NCBI RefSeq assembly: GCF_009849585.1
Contig: NZ_VCRN01000006.1
Span: 1-64,000 of the forward strand
DNA: 64,000 bases
Origin: Bacillus sp. ZZV12-4809
Lineage (GTDB): Bacteria; Bacillota; Bacilli; Bacillales; Cytobacillaceae
Reading direction: 5' to 3'
The position numbers and the translations under genes are program-made. Numbering within the stretch: the stretch's first letter is position 1; each line of letters opens with the position of its first letter. This document shows positions 1 to 7,862 of the stretch, in pieces. Under the pieces are notes generated by a model. That model made no database searches. It saw only the letters and a list, made by a program, of their open reading frames with translations, and had not been told where the DNA came from.

Positions 1-54
1 TAATGCAATCATTTCGATTTGATCCCGTTGAATTGGATTATGTTTAGAAAGCAT
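1..54 (-). CDS. IS1182-family transposase, N-terminal fragment
   Basis: Only the first 18 codons are in the window; the gene continues off the left edge on the minus strand. The peptide begins MLSKHNPIQRDQIEMIAL, which I recognise as the typical N-terminus of IS1182-family transposases. A clear GAGGTGA ribosome binding site lies a few bases upstream of the ATG, so this is a genuine intact start. Whether the rest of the gene is intact cannot be seen. The assignment rests on a short peptide and memory of the family. Confidence 0.75.
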   Translation of the reverse strand, partial: MLSKHNPIQRDQIEMIAL

Positions 55-142
55 CTTAATCACCTCAAGTATCGTATTACTTCTATTTTAAAACAAAAAT
101 GACTGCAGACAAGCTCAATTTTCATTGAGTTTGTCGACAGTC
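1..142 (-). mobile_element. Terminal part of an IS1182-type insertion sequence
   Basis: This covers the transposase start and its upstream leader. At 101-142 there is an imperfect inverted repeat (GACTGCAGACAAGCTCAAT pairing with the complementary arm after a 4-base loop), suitable as an IS end structure. The outer boundary near 142 is inferred because the next base pairs belong to a different, host-like hairpin. The other end of the element lies outside the window, so no target duplication can be checked. Confidence 0.55.
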
Positions 143-144
143 TG

Positions 145-166
145 AAGCCATCAAATATGATGGCTT
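145..166 (-). terminator. Hairpin at the IS border, probable terminator stem of the upstream gene
   Basis: A perfect 9-bp stem (AAGCCATCA with a 4-base loop) lies just downstream of the stop codon at 181. On the minus strand the U-tract expected after the stem is missing, because the presumed IS end starts directly there. The element may have inserted at the base of this terminator. Confidence 0.45.
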
Positions 167-180
167 TCTTCCTTTATGTA

Positions 181-420
181 TTAAAACAGCTGATTCGGTT
201 CCAGTTTTCCTTTTTGAATTAAACGGTCCCGCTTTTTATCTCTCCACATATCCGTTATGGTGGCCGCTATTAATAATACTGTAAACAGAATTCCCTTTCC
301 TTCTGCCAGCTTAAATACCAGGGCGATAAGACCTTCGGACATGAAAGTGCTCATTAATGAACCCAGCAGCATGATGATCCAGACAATCAATGCTCCTTCT
401 AAAATGGCTAATGCTCTCAT
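181..420 (-). CDS. Small two-helix membrane protein of unknown function
   Basis: The 79-residue product has two hydrophobic stretches, about residues 4-27 and 31-54, followed by a charged tail rich in Asp, Arg and Lys. It is therefore probably an inner-membrane hairpin protein with its C-terminus in the cytoplasm. A GGGAGG ribosome binding site precedes the ATG. I do not recognise the family. It is placed between an IS end and a MerR-like coiled-coil gene, where B. subtilis has atpI next to mnaA, so it is likely accessory. It is not an obvious AtpI or AtpZ homologue, although a small two-helix protein next to an atp operon makes that worth testing. Confidence 0.6.
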   Translation of the reverse strand: MRALAILEGALIVWIIMLLGSLMSTFMSEGLIALVFKLAEGKGILFTVLLIAATITDMWRDKKRDRLIQKGKLEPNQLF

Positions 421-509
421 TTATTCGACCTCCCGGGTATATAAAATCATTTATGCCAATACCCCGCAGACAGCAGTCTAAACGTGAATCTTGCAATTTG
501 GGCATTCCT

Positions 510-1139
510 TTACTTTCCAAATATCTTCTGCCAGATGCTTTTGCTTTTTTCAGCCTCTAATGCACCGGCTACTTCTTCTACAGACTTCTGTGTCGCCATC
601 AGTTTTTCATAAAGGGAAGTGACTTTTTCACTCTCTTTTTCATAGCCTTGTGCATGGGCATTTCTTAAATCTTCAATAGTGAGTTTGAGCTCATGCACCT
701 CATGTATCAGCTGTTTGTTTTGTTCTCTGATTTTATTCTGGGTAAGACGGGATTGCTCATTTTGCTGCACGAGGAAGCTGACAAGCTTTTTCATATCTGT
801 CAGTTCAGAATTCACATTCACAAGTGAGGTGGTGCTGCTTTCTTCCTCATCCTCCACCGTAATGATGACCGGAATCCCTGCATCCTCAAGCTTTGCTGTG
901 ACTTCCTCTTTTTTAAGCCCATCTGAATATAATTTCCGGATAAATTTCAGCTTTTCAATTTCAGAAGCCTGAATTTTATAGCGATTATGTTCTTTCCGGT
1001 AGTTTATGTATTCTGCATGCTCCTGCAAATAACGCTTTAAGCTATTTTCAGGTATGTCCGGAAGCGCTTCCTTAAGCTCCTTCATTGTCAAATACTGATT
1101 TGCCAACGTCCTCAGCACCTTTCTTGGTATCTTGCCCAT
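510..1139 (-). CDS. MerR-like DNA-binding protein with coiled coil (DUF3967-like)
   Basis: The product is 209 residues. Residues 1-90 look like a winged-helix MerR-type domain (LTMKELKEAL..IPENSLKRYL..). A linker of acidic and serine residues follows, then a long heptad-rich coiled coil at about 110-195, and a short amphipathic basic tail ending SIWQKIFGK. The architecture resembles RacA and the DUF3967 proteins often found on Bacillus plasmids. The start at 1139 gives MGKIPRK; an upstream in-frame ATG at 1160 adds seven residues and cannot be excluded. The gene lies directly downstream of clusters of AACCAYC repeats that could be its binding sites. A role in DNA segregation or autoregulation is inference only. 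Confidence 0.65.
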   Translation of the reverse strand: MGKIPRKVLRTLANQYLTMKELKEALPDIPENSLKRYLQEHAEYINYRKEHNRYKIQASEIEKLKFIRKLYSDGLKKEEVTAKLEDAGIPVIITVEDEEESSTTSLVNVNSELTDMKKLVSFLVQQNEQSRLTQNKIREQNKQLIHEVHELKLTIEDLRNAHAQGYEKESEKVTSLYEKLMATQKSVEEVAGALEAEKSKSIWQKIFGK

Positions 1140-1171
1140 CACCCGGCTTCCACCGGGCATTACCCATGACT

Positions 1172-1500
1172 AACCACCTAACCGCCAACAAAACCACCAT
1201 GGTTATTTTTGCGGTAAATGCGCCTTTAATAAAGTCTACTCTCCCGCTTTTTTATCAACCATGACTACCACGTTTAATCACTTAAGACCATCTGGAAACA
1301 TTGATATATCAACATTTTGCAAATAACCATCCAACCATCAACCTATTAACCGTTAATTTTTTCGTTTTGTTCTGCCTTCCATTTCTTCTATACTCTATCA
1401 TAACTTTTCCAGCTTTGCGGGGAAAGAGACTTTTAACATAAAAATAAAATAGATTTCTCTGCCCATCATCAACCACCCAACCACCAACATATCAACCGTG
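1172..1500. repeat. Three clusters of 8-bp-spaced AACCAYC repeats
   Basis: Upstream of the MerR-like gene, AACCACC/AACCATC/AACCGCC heptamers occur at 1172, 1180, 1192, 1257, 1325, 1333, 1471, 1479 and 1494, all in the same orientation. Three pairs are spaced exactly 8 bp (1172/1180, 1325/1333, 1471/1479), each followed by a further diverged copy. This stretch of over 400 bases has no gene. The layout resembles a multi-site operator or a centromere-like site. No function is established. Confidence 0.6.
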
Positions 1501-1544
1501 GTATTCCTGGGTCAATTATGCCGCTTCTCCCCTCCCCTTTTTGA

Positions 1545-1598
1545 AAAACTAAAATAAATGCACCTCTTTTTTAAGAGAGGTGCATTTATTTTAGTTTT
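1545..1598. terminator. Long perfect hairpin overlapping the mnaA stop codon
   Basis: A perfect 23-bp inverted repeat (1545-1567 and 1576-1598) surrounds an 8-base loop. The right arm contains the mnaA stop codon and the last sense codon. T-rich runs lie on both sides, so it can act as an intrinsic terminator in both directions. Confidence 0.85.
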
Positions 1599-2742
1599 GC
1601 GGTTTATATTCTTGCGGACGATCAATCGTCTGTTTGAAATGGTAGCGGATAGCATCGCAAATTCTCTTGGAAGCATTTCCGTCTCCATATGGATTTACGG
1701 CTTTCGCCATTTTTTCATAAGCTGCCCCATCCGTCAGAAGCTCAGTTGCCAGATCATAAATTGGCTGTTCCTCAATGCCGGCAAGCTTAAGGGTGCCTGC
1801 TTCAATTCCTTCAGGCCTTTCCGTTGTATCGCGCAGAACAAGAACAGGCACACCAAGTGACGGTGCTTCTTCCTGAACTCCGCCCGAATCGGTCAGAATC
1901 AGATGAGCTCTTGAAGCAAAGTTATGGAAGTCTATGACGCCAAGCGGCTCAATCAGATGTATGCGGTTATCGCTGCCAAGAATTTCTGATGCGATTTCCC
2001 GTACTGCCGGATTCATATGAACAGGATATACCACTTGGATATCTTTCTGTTCTTCTACCAGCCTTTTAATAGCCGTGAACATATTGCGCATCGGTTCGCC
2101 CAGGTTTTCTCGGCGGTGTGCAGTCAGTAGCACAAGGCGGTCATCGCCGATTTTTTCCAGGACTTCATGGTGATACGTGTCTTTAACCGTAGTTTTAAGC
2201 GCATCAATGGCCGTGTTTCCGGTGATGAAAATACTTTCGCTCTTTTTATTCTCATTTAAGAGGTTTTCAGCTGACTTGGATGTTGGCGAGAAGTGCAGAT
2301 CTGCCATGACACCTGTAAGCTGGCGGTTCATTTCCTCAGGAAATGGAGAGTATTTATTCCATGTGCGCAGTCCTGCTTCCACATGGCCGACGACAATTTG
2401 GTTATAGAAAGCGGCAAGGCTTGCAATAAACGTTGTAGTGGTATCACCGTGAACAAGCACGATATCCGGCTTTACTTCCTTCATAATCTTATCAAGGCCT
2501 TCAAGTCCGCGTGTTGTCACATCCACCAATGTCTGGCGGTCTTTCATGATATTCAGATCATAATCTGGTGTGACCTTAAAAATATTTAACACCTGATCAA
2601 GCATTTCGCGATGCTGTGCTGTTACAGTCACAATCGATTCAAAATGCTCAGGGTATTTTTGAAGTTCAAGAACAAGGGGTGCCATCTTAATAGCCTCAGG
2701 CCTTGTCCCGAAAATTGTCATCACTTTAATCGGACGATCCAT
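1591..2742 (-). CDS. mnaA: UDP-N-acetylglucosamine 2-epimerase (non-hydrolysing)
   Basis: The 383-residue enzyme interconverts UDP-GlcNAc and UDP-ManNAc in the cytoplasm, supplying ManNAc for wall teichoic acid linkage units. The start at 2742 (MDRPIKVMTIFGTRPEAIK) has a strong AAGGAGG site; a longer reading frame to 2850 lacks support. Family motifs visible include GTRPEAIKMAP near residue 12, HVEAGLRT near 100 and DSGGVQEEAPSLGVPVL near 290, the sugar-nucleotide binding region. It lies 58 bp downstream of upp on the same strand and is probably cotranscribed with it. The order upp-mnaA matches B. subtilis. It ends in the long hairpin at 1545-1598. Confidence 0.95.
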   Translation of the reverse strand: MDRPIKVMTIFGTRPEAIKMAPLVLELQKYPEHFESIVTVTAQHREMLDQVLNIFKVTPDYDLNIMKDRQTLVDVTTRGLEGLDKIMKEVKPDIVLVHGDTTTTFIASLAAFYNQIVVGHVEAGLRTWNKYSPFPEEMNRQLTGVMADLHFSPTSKSAENLLNENKKSESIFITGNTAIDALKTTVKDTYHHEVLEKIGDDRLVLLTAHRRENLGEPMRNMFTAIKRLVEEQKDIQVVYPVHMNPAVREIASEILGSDNRIHLIEPLGVIDFHNFASRAHLILTDSGGVQEEAPSLGVPVLVLRDTTERPEGIEAGTLKLAGIEEQPIYDLATELLTDGAAYEKMAKAVNPYGDGNASKRICDAIRYHFKQTIDRPQEYKPQN

Positions 2743-2800
2743 TTCAGCATCCTCCTTTTTAAAAGATATTTTCAATCTTTCCGGTTCACTGAAGCAGAAA

Positions 2801-3430
2801 TTATTTTGTACCGAATAAACGGTCGCCTGCATCGCCAAGACCAGGAACAATGTAGCCTTTTTCGTTCAACTTTTCGTCTAATGCTGCAATGTAGATGTCT
2901 ACGTCAGGGTGAGCTTCTTTAACAGCTTCTACGCCTTCAGGAGCTGCAATCAGGCACATGAATTTAATGTTTTTGCCTCCGCGCTTTTTCAGAGAATGGA
3001 TGGCTTCAACCGCAGAGCCGCCTGTTGCAAGCATTGGGTCAACGACGATGAAATCTCTTTCTTCTACATCACTTGGAAGCTTTACATAGTATTCAACGGG
3101 CTGCAGGGTTTCCGGGTCGCGATACAAGCCAATATGACCTACTTTTGCTGCTGGAATCAGCTTCAGGATCCCATCAACCATTCCAATTCCTGCGCGCAAA
3201 ATTGGGATGATTCCCAGCTTCTTGCCTGCAAGCACATTGGATTTCATCGTGCTGACTGGTGTATCAATTGTGATTTCTTCTAAAGGCATGTCACGGGTAA
3301 TTTCGAATGCCATCAATGTCGCCACTTCATCGACAAGCTCGCGGAATTCCTTTGTTCCTGTACTCTTTTCACGAATGTATGTAAGCTTATGCTGAATTAA
3401 TGGATGATCAAAAACGTAAACCTTTGCCAT
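2801..3430 (-). CDS. upp: Uracil phosphoribosyltransferase
   Basis: The 209-residue enzyme converts uracil and PRPP to UMP in pyrimidine salvage. The 209-residue length is typical for the family. The PRPP-binding loop [10 protein letters not shown] lies near residue 130, and [12 protein letters not shown] near 75. The ATG has an AAGGAGAG site. It lies downstream of glyA, as in B. subtilis, but is separated from it by the glyA terminator at 3563-3587. Confidence 0.97.
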   Translation of the reverse strand: MAKVYVFDHPLIQHKLTYIREKSTGTKEFRELVDEVATLMAFEITRDMPLEEITIDTPVSTMKSNVLAGKKLGIIPILRAGIGMVDGILKLIPAAKVGHIGLYRDPETLQPVEYYVKLPSDVEERDFIVVDPMLATGGSAVEAIHSLKKRGGKNIKFMCLIAAPEGVEAVKEAHPDVDIYIAALDEKLNEKGYIVPGLGDAGDRLFGTK

Positions 3431-3562
3431 AAGTATCTCTCCTTTTTCATTATGCAGATTAGTCGAACCACACTTCGTCTAATTTTACAGAAAAACAATT
3501 CCATCGGCAACTATGATTCGTATTTGTAAAAGAAAAGTCATTATTTTAGCTTAGACTATAAA

Positions 3563-3587
3563 AGCCGGCCTCAAGCTGAGACCGGCT
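3563..3587 (-). terminator. Intrinsic terminator of glyA
   Basis: An 11-bp stem (AGCCGGTCTCA with one G-U pair) is followed on the minus strand by TTTTATAG, just beyond the glyA stop codon. Confidence 0.85.
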
Positions 3588-3593
3588 GTTTGA

Positions 3594-4835
3594 TTAATAT
3601 TCTGGATATAAAGTGAAGCTGCCTGATAAAGCTTCTACGCGCTGTGCAGCTTCCTGAAGCTTTCCTTCATCTTCATGATTTTTCAGTGTGAAGGCGATGA
3701 TAGATGCAATTTCCTGCATTTCTTTCTCGCCAAAGCCGCGGGATGTAACGGCTGCTGTACCGATGCGGACGCCGCTTGTAACAAATGGGCTTTCCGGATC
3801 GAATGGTATGGTGTTTTTGTTGACCGTAATGCCAACCTCATCAAGTACTTTCTCAGCCACTTTCCCTGTTAAGCCAAGGGAGCGGAGGTCAACCAGCAGC
3901 AGATGATTGTCTGTGCCCTGAGATACAAGGTCGATTCCTTCAGCCTGCAATGCTTCCGCCAGCTTTTTAGCATTGGAAATGATATTGCCTGCATACGTTC
4001 TGAAATCATCCTGAAGCGCTTCGCCGAAGGCAACCGCTTTTGCCGCAATGACGTGCATTAAAGGACCGCCCTGGATTCCAGGGAATATGGATTTATCAAT
4101 TTTCTTCGCATATTCTTCTTTGCAGAGAATCATGCCGCCGCGCGGTCCGCGCAATGTCTTGTGAGTAGTCGTTGTCACAAAGTCCGCAAACGGAACCGGA
4201 TTCTGATGAAGCCCAGCAGCTACAAGGCCTGCAATATGAGCCATATCAACCATCAGCATGGCACCGACTTCATCGGCAATTTCACGGAAACGCTTGAAGT
4301 CAATTTCACGCGGATAGGCACTTGCACCTGCTACAATTAGTTTCGGTTTATGCTGACGGGCCTTTTCAAGCACATCATCATAATTGATTCGATGAGTTTC
4401 TTTATCCACCCCATATTCGACGAAATTATACTGCACGCCGCTGAAATTAACAGGGCTGCCGTGTGTTAAATGTCCGCCATGGGATAGATTCATGCCAAGA
4501 ACAGTGTCTCCCTGTTCTAATACAGTGAAGTATACAGCCATGTTTGCTTGTGCACCTGAGTGCGGCTGCACGTTCACATGCTCTGCACCGAAAATTTCTT
4601 TCGCACGGTCGCGGGCTAAATCTTCGACTACATCCACATGTTCACATCCGCCATAATAACGTCGGCCTGGATAGCCTTCAGCATACTTGTTTGTTAAAAC
4701 AGAACCTTGTGCTTCCATTACCGCTTCACTGACAAAGTTTTCAGAAGCGATTAATTCAATCTTTGATCTCTGGCGTCCCAATTCTTCCTGGATCGACTTG
4801 AAAACCTGCTCATCTTGCTGTGCTAAATGCTTCAT
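3594..4835 (-). CDS. glyA: Serine hydroxymethyltransferase
   Basis: The 413-residue PLP enzyme converts serine and tetrahydrofolate to glycine and 5,10-methylene-THF, the main source of one-carbon units. The PLP lysine lies in [13 protein letters not shown] near residue 225. The start at 4835 ([10 protein letters not shown]) is preceded by AAGGGAGG; the nine residues upstream in the open frame are rejected. The gene has its own terminator. Upstream, where ywlG follows directly in B. subtilis, an ECF sigma/anti-sigma module is inserted. Confidence 0.97.
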   Translation of the reverse strand: MKHLAQQDEQVFKSIQEELGRQRSKIELIASENFVSEAVMEAQGSVLTNKYAEGYPGRRYYGGCEHVDVVEDLARDRAKEIFGAEHVNVQPHSGAQANMAVYFTVLEQGDTVLGMNLSHGGHLTHGSPVNFSGVQYNFVEYGVDKETHRINYDDVLEKARQHKPKLIVAGASAYPREIDFKRFREIADEVGAMLMVDMAHIAGLVAAGLHQNPVPFADFVTTTTHKTLRGPRGGMILCKEEYAKKIDKSIFPGIQGGPLMHVIAAKAVAFGEALQDDFRTYAGNIISNAKKLAEALQAEGIDLVSQGTDNHLLLVDLRSLGLTGKVAEKVLDEVGITVNKNTIPFDPESPFVTSGVRIGTAAVTSRGFGEKEMQEIASIIAFTLKNHEDEGKLQEAAQRVEALSGSFTLYPEY

Positions 4836-4955
4836 AAGAATCCTCCCTTTTCTCCAACACACTTTTAATAAAGGAAAGCCTCGTTAAGGCCCGCCATTAT
4901 ATGTATCGATCTTAATGTGAAAATTCGTCTTTATTTTAACACGTTTTTTGAAAAA

Positions 4956-5004
4956 GTGACAGGCACCTATACCAGTTTGGCAGATTGGTATAGGTACCTG
5001 TCAC
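4956..5004 (-). repeat. Dispersed 49-bp palindrome, copy 1 (anti-sigma terminator)
   Basis: An inverted repeat with arms beginning GTGACAGGCACCTATACC surrounds a short variable centre. It is one of four copies in the window (also 6616-6663, 52957-53005, 61235-61283). On the minus strand the right arm ends GTCACTTTTTC, so this copy can serve as an intrinsic terminator for the anti-sigma gene ending at 5012. Confidence 0.85.
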
Positions 5005-5011
5005 CATCCTT

Positions 5012-6007
5012 TTATTCCCAGTTCCAATAATCCATTTCACCGAGGCGGGGAGAACGAATTTGCTTTTCTTCTTTTAGTTTTAATAGTTCTTTTACCGGGC
5101 CGGTGACGACTGCTCCATAGACGGTAAAGCCATTTTTTTTCAGATATTGATGGCGTTCTTTCAGGTGATCGAGTCCTAAAAAGTTTTCATAATAGCTTTG
5201 CGTTTCACTTTTTAATAGAGATTCCATCTGCTTCAGCATCAACTTTTTATTTTCTTCTATAAATTCCTCAGTCAGGGTCAATCTAGATTCTGACATATAA
5301 TCTTCCCCTGCTTCTCTTCCCCCCGTGAGGCCATAAATGGATGTTAATTCAATTGAATTCCCTCCGCTGCCATACCCTGTCTTAAATTCCTTCAGCTCTC
5401 CAGTATACAGCGGCATCCACAGGACTTCCAGGTCATAGGGCTTTAAAAGGTTCAGAAGCTCCTCGGGTTCCATGAATGATTGTGTGGAAAAAGCCATTTC
5501 CGCCACAGTCCCCTCGTGTACTTTTTCAAGAGATGTCCAGGCACCCGGGTTCACTTCAGCAGAAAGCTTTTTACCGTTATTCGGATTTTCAGGCAGAGAG
5601 AAACGGAAAATGTTCTCATTTTGTGGCTCGTATTTCTCGATTTTAACAGTTGAATATGAATTTAACAGCCTCTTTTCAATGTGAACCTCTCCGATTGTCT
5701 GAGGTTCTTTCCCGATCTGGCGGGAAATCGGGAAGGACAATTTCTGTGTCAAAAAAGGCGTTAGTTCTTTATGAACAAACCCGCCAAAATCTTCATATAC
5801 ATTCGGATGCTTCCAATCAAGAGCCAGCTTGCTGTAAAAAACATGCTTCTTTTCACTATTAGCAGCATCGGAGATTATGTTCACAGCCATCATATATGCC
5901 CAGAACAAAAGCAGACAGGCAGCGATAACCCTTATTACTCTAAATGATAAAGTATACCGGTATTTGACCATGATTTTCTTTTCACGTTCTTTGTTCCAGT
6001 CATTCAT
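5012..6007 (-). CDS. Membrane anti-sigma factor with Sigma_reg_N/C domains
   Basis: The 331-residue protein has a short basic cytoplasmic N-terminus, one membrane helix at about residues 22-42, and a large extracytoplasmic part. It looks like the sigma-factor regulator family with Sigma_reg_N and Sigma_reg_C domains. Its ATG at 6007 has a GGAGGG site and overlaps the 3' end of the preceding ECF sigma gene, indicating translational coupling. By analogy it should hold that sigma factor at the membrane until a signal arrives; the signal is unknown. An upstream ATG at 6028 lacks a ribosome site. The gene ends 8 bp before palindrome copy 1. This pair is absent from this position in B. subtilis. 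Confidence 0.8.
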   Translation of the reverse strand: MNDWNKEREKKIMVKYRYTLSFRVIRVIAACLLLFWAYMMAVNIISDAANSEKKHVFYSKLALDWKHPNVYEDFGGFVHKELTPFLTQKLSFPISRQIGKEPQTIGEVHIEKRLLNSYSTVKIEKYEPQNENIFRFSLPENPNNGKKLSAEVNPGAWTSLEKVHEGTVAEMAFSTQSFMEPEELLNLLKPYDLEVLWMPLYTGELKEFKTGYGSGGNSIELTSIYGLTGGREAGEDYMSESRLTLTEEFIEENKKLMLKQMESLLKSETQSYYENFLGLDHLKERHQYLKKNGFTVYGAVVTGPVKELLKLKEEKQIRSPRLGEMDYWNWE

Positions 6008-6533
6008 GTTTTTCCCTCCATTTTTCATCGGCGAGCTGTGACAGCTTTTTCCGGGCCCGATGCAGTGTCACTTTCACTTGATTTTCTGTTAGATCCAGTG
6101 CTTCCTGGATCTCACTATAGCTAAAAGACTCAAACTCTCTTAAATATAAAATAGAACGATATTGTTCCGGCAGACAGCTCATAAGGTCTGCGACATTTTC
6201 CTTTGATTCTTTGTATAATGCTGAATCCTCAGGCAAGCCGTATGGACTGATCATTTCTCCCTTGGAAAATAAATAGCCGGCAAAAGGAATTTTATTTCTT
6301 CTCTGCCGTTTCCGCCATTCATCCAGATAGGCATTCCTGGCCACCTTAAAAAGCCATGCTCTTACATCCTCCTGCTTATAGAAAGAGAGAGAAACCGTTG
6401 CCTTAATGAATGTTTCCTGAGTTAAATCTTCAGCTATTTCTTTAGAGCCGGACATCTTATACAAATAGTAATAAAGCGTTCTGGCATAATTACGGTATAA
6501 ATCATCCAGCCGATTCCCCCTGCTTTCCTTCAA
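6000..6533 (-). CDS. ECF-type RNA polymerase sigma factor
   Basis: The 177-residue protein has the two ECF domains: region 2 at about residues 10-80 (ending in DVRAWLFKVARNAYLDEWRK) and region 4 at about 112-170 (LPEQYRSILYLREFESFSYSEIQEAL). It resembles the SigM/YlaC group but I cannot assign a precise orthologue. The start is TTG with an AAAGGGGG site. A promoter-like pair TGTAAC and CGTGTA with a 16-bp spacer lies at 6572-6599, similar to ECF promoters, which suggests that it transcribes its own operon. The downstream gene is its likely anti-sigma factor. Both are bracketed by copies of the same dispersed palindrome. Confidence 0.9.
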   Translation of the reverse strand: MKESRGNRLDDLYRNYARTLYYYLYKMSGSKEIAEDLTQETFIKATVSLSFYKQEDVRAWLFKVARNAYLDEWRKRQRRNKIPFAGYLFSKGEMISPYGLPEDSALYKESKENVADLMSCLPEQYRSILYLREFESFSYSEIQEALDLTENQVKVTLHRARKKLSQLADEKWREKHE

Positions 6534-6571
6534 CGGCTTCTTCCCCCTTTCTCATTAAAAGCTGCACTATA

Positions 6572-6599
6572 TACACGTTCTTCCTGGTTGAATGTTACA
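6572..6599 (-). promoter_or_regulatory. Candidate ECF (autoregulatory) promoter of the sigma operon
   Basis: On the minus strand TGTAAC (6594-6599) and CGTGTA (6572-6577) are separated by 16 bp. Each is one base from the common ECF elements TGAAAC and CGTCTA. The position, about 39 bases upstream of the start codon, fits a short leader. Confidence 0.5.
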
Positions 6600-6615
6600 C
6601 GTTATATAAAAAAAA

Positions 6616-6663
6616 GTGACAGGTACCTATACCAGTTGATGAAGTGGTATAGGTACCTGTCAC
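6616..6663 (-). repeat. Dispersed palindrome, copy 2
   Basis: A 48-bp inverted repeat starts GTGACAGGTACCTATACC. On the minus strand it is followed by eight T residues, so it could stop read-through from ywlG before the sigma operon promoter. It forms the upstream bracket of the ECF module. Confidence 0.85.
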
Positions 6664-6680
6664 CCAACGGAATATTTAAA

Positions 6681-6705
6681 GCCCCAATCATCAAATGATC
6701 GGGGC
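6681..6705 (-). terminator. Intrinsic terminator of ywlG
   Basis: GCCCC(G)ATCAT pairs with ATGAT(T)GGGGC around a short loop, followed on the minus strand by TTTAAATATT. It lies 21 bp past the ywlG stop codon. Confidence 0.75.
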
Positions 6706-6726
6706 AGCTAATTGGTATTAAATCTT

Positions 6727-7302
6727 CTATCTGCAGGATTCGTTATCAGATTTTCGTTCATAGATAGCCCGGGCCCCGCCGATGAGTTTCGGCCTAGTTT
6801 TGGCCAGGGTGACGTGCGCCTCGCCGATTGATTTTTGAGAGGTCCTGATGGGAACCGCTACATGCTTCAGGTGCATGCCGATCAGGGTATCTCCGATGTC
6901 GATGCCCGCATCTGCCTTGATAAATTCGACCATGACGGGATCTTCAAAATGTTCATAGGCGTATGTCGCCATCGCGCCGCCAGCCTTGCGGTGAGGAATG
7001 ACAGCCACTTCCTCCAGGTTTTTCGCCTCGGCCACTGCCCGTTCAACCACTAATGCCCTGTTCAAATGCTCACAGCATTGAAAGGCAAGAGCAGCCCCTG
7101 TGTCCTGGCGGAGCTTGTCCAGCCGCTCAAATATCATTTCAGCCACTTGTTCCGTTCCGGCTGTGCCTATTCTTTTCCCGGCGACTTCACTTGTGCTGCA
7201 GCCCACTGCAAGAATATGCTTTTCATTTAAAGGAACTTGTTCGATGAATTCACGAATGATTGTATCCAACTCTGTTTTCCATTGATCGATCAAAAAGCCC
7301 AC
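6727..7302 (-). CDS. ywlG: YwlG family protein (TIGR01440) of unknown function
   Basis: The 191-residue cytoplasmic protein of the YwlG/TIGR01440 family has no established biochemical function. Conserved segments visible include [17 protein letters not shown] near residue 35 and [21 protein letters not shown] near 145. The open frame begins with GTG at 7302; an in-frame TTG at 7293 sits at better spacing from AAAGGGTGG, so either may be used. It follows rpiB by 12 bp and precedes glyA, the same order as in B. subtilis. It shares transcription with rpiB. Confidence 0.85.
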   Translation of the reverse strand: MGFLIDQWKTELDTIIREFIEQVPLNEKHILAVGCSTSEVAGKRIGTAGTEQVAEMIFERLDKLRQDTGAALAFQCCEHLNRALVVERAVAEAKNLEEVAVIPHRKAGGAMATYAYEHFEDPVMVEFIKADAGIDIGDTLIGMHLKHVAVPIRTSQKSIGEAHVTLAKTRPKLIGGARAIYERKSDNESCR

Positions 7303-7314
7303 CCTTTCGAAAGT

Positions 7315-7755
7315 TTACTTCGTTTCGTAAGCAGTAATCTTTCCGACACGGTTTTCATGGCGGCCGCCTTCAAAATCTGTTGAAAGCCATACTTTTGCAA
7401 TTTCCCGGGCAAGGCCAGGGCCAATTACCCGTTCACCCATAGCGAGGATATTGCTGTCATTATGTTCACGGGTTGCTTTTGCACTGAATACATCATGCAC
7501 GAGCGCACAGCGGATTCCCTTCACTTTGTTGGCAGAGATGGACATGCCGATCCCGGTTCCGCAGATCAGAATGCCTTTATCAAATTCACCGCCTGCAACC
7601 TTTTCAGCAACAGGCAATGCATAATCCGGATAATCTACCGAAGTTTCGCACTCACAGCCAAAATCCTCATATTCAATGCCCATTTCATCCATCAGGTTTT
7701 TTATTTCTTCGCGGAGATTAAGTCCCCCATGGTCTGATGCAATTGCAATTTTCAT
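7315..7755 (-). CDS. rpiB: Ribose-5-phosphate isomerase B
   Basis: The 146-residue RpiB/LacAB-family enzyme interconverts ribose 5-phosphate and ribulose 5-phosphate in the non-oxidative pentose phosphate pathway. ASDHGG near residue 7 and the active-site segment ILICGTGIGMSISANK near 60 are present, with the HDVFSAKATREHNDSN stretch typical of RpiB. The ATG has a CTGGAGGG site. It is probably cotranscribed with ywlG. Upstream, a terminator at the end of the chemoreceptor gene isolates it. Confidence 0.95.
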   Translation of the reverse strand: MKIAIASDHGGLNLREEIKNLMDEMGIEYEDFGCECETSVDYPDYALPVAEKVAGGEFDKGILICGTGIGMSISANKVKGIRCALVHDVFSAKATREHNDSNILAMGERVIGPGLAREIAKVWLSTDFEGGRHENRVGKITAYETK

Positions 7756-7837
7756 AATGAAACCCTCCAGTTTGAAGCCGCTTTATTTTTGACACATTAT
7801 GCTCTTATTTTGACACAAAACCTTGAAAATATAAAGA

Positions 7838-7862
7838 AAGGGAGCCTTATTTGGGCTCCCTT
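7838..7862 (-). terminator. Terminator overlapping the chemoreceptor stop codon
   Basis: A 9-bp stem AAGGGAGCC/GGCTCCCTT overlaps the last two bases of the reading frame. On the minus strand it is followed by TTCTTTATATTTTC. Confidence 0.8.

Noticed and set aside
1545-1598. Long hairpin considered as a second IS end
   Set aside because: It overlaps the mnaA stop codon and has flanking T tracts like a terminator; its sequence does not match the hairpin at 101-142.
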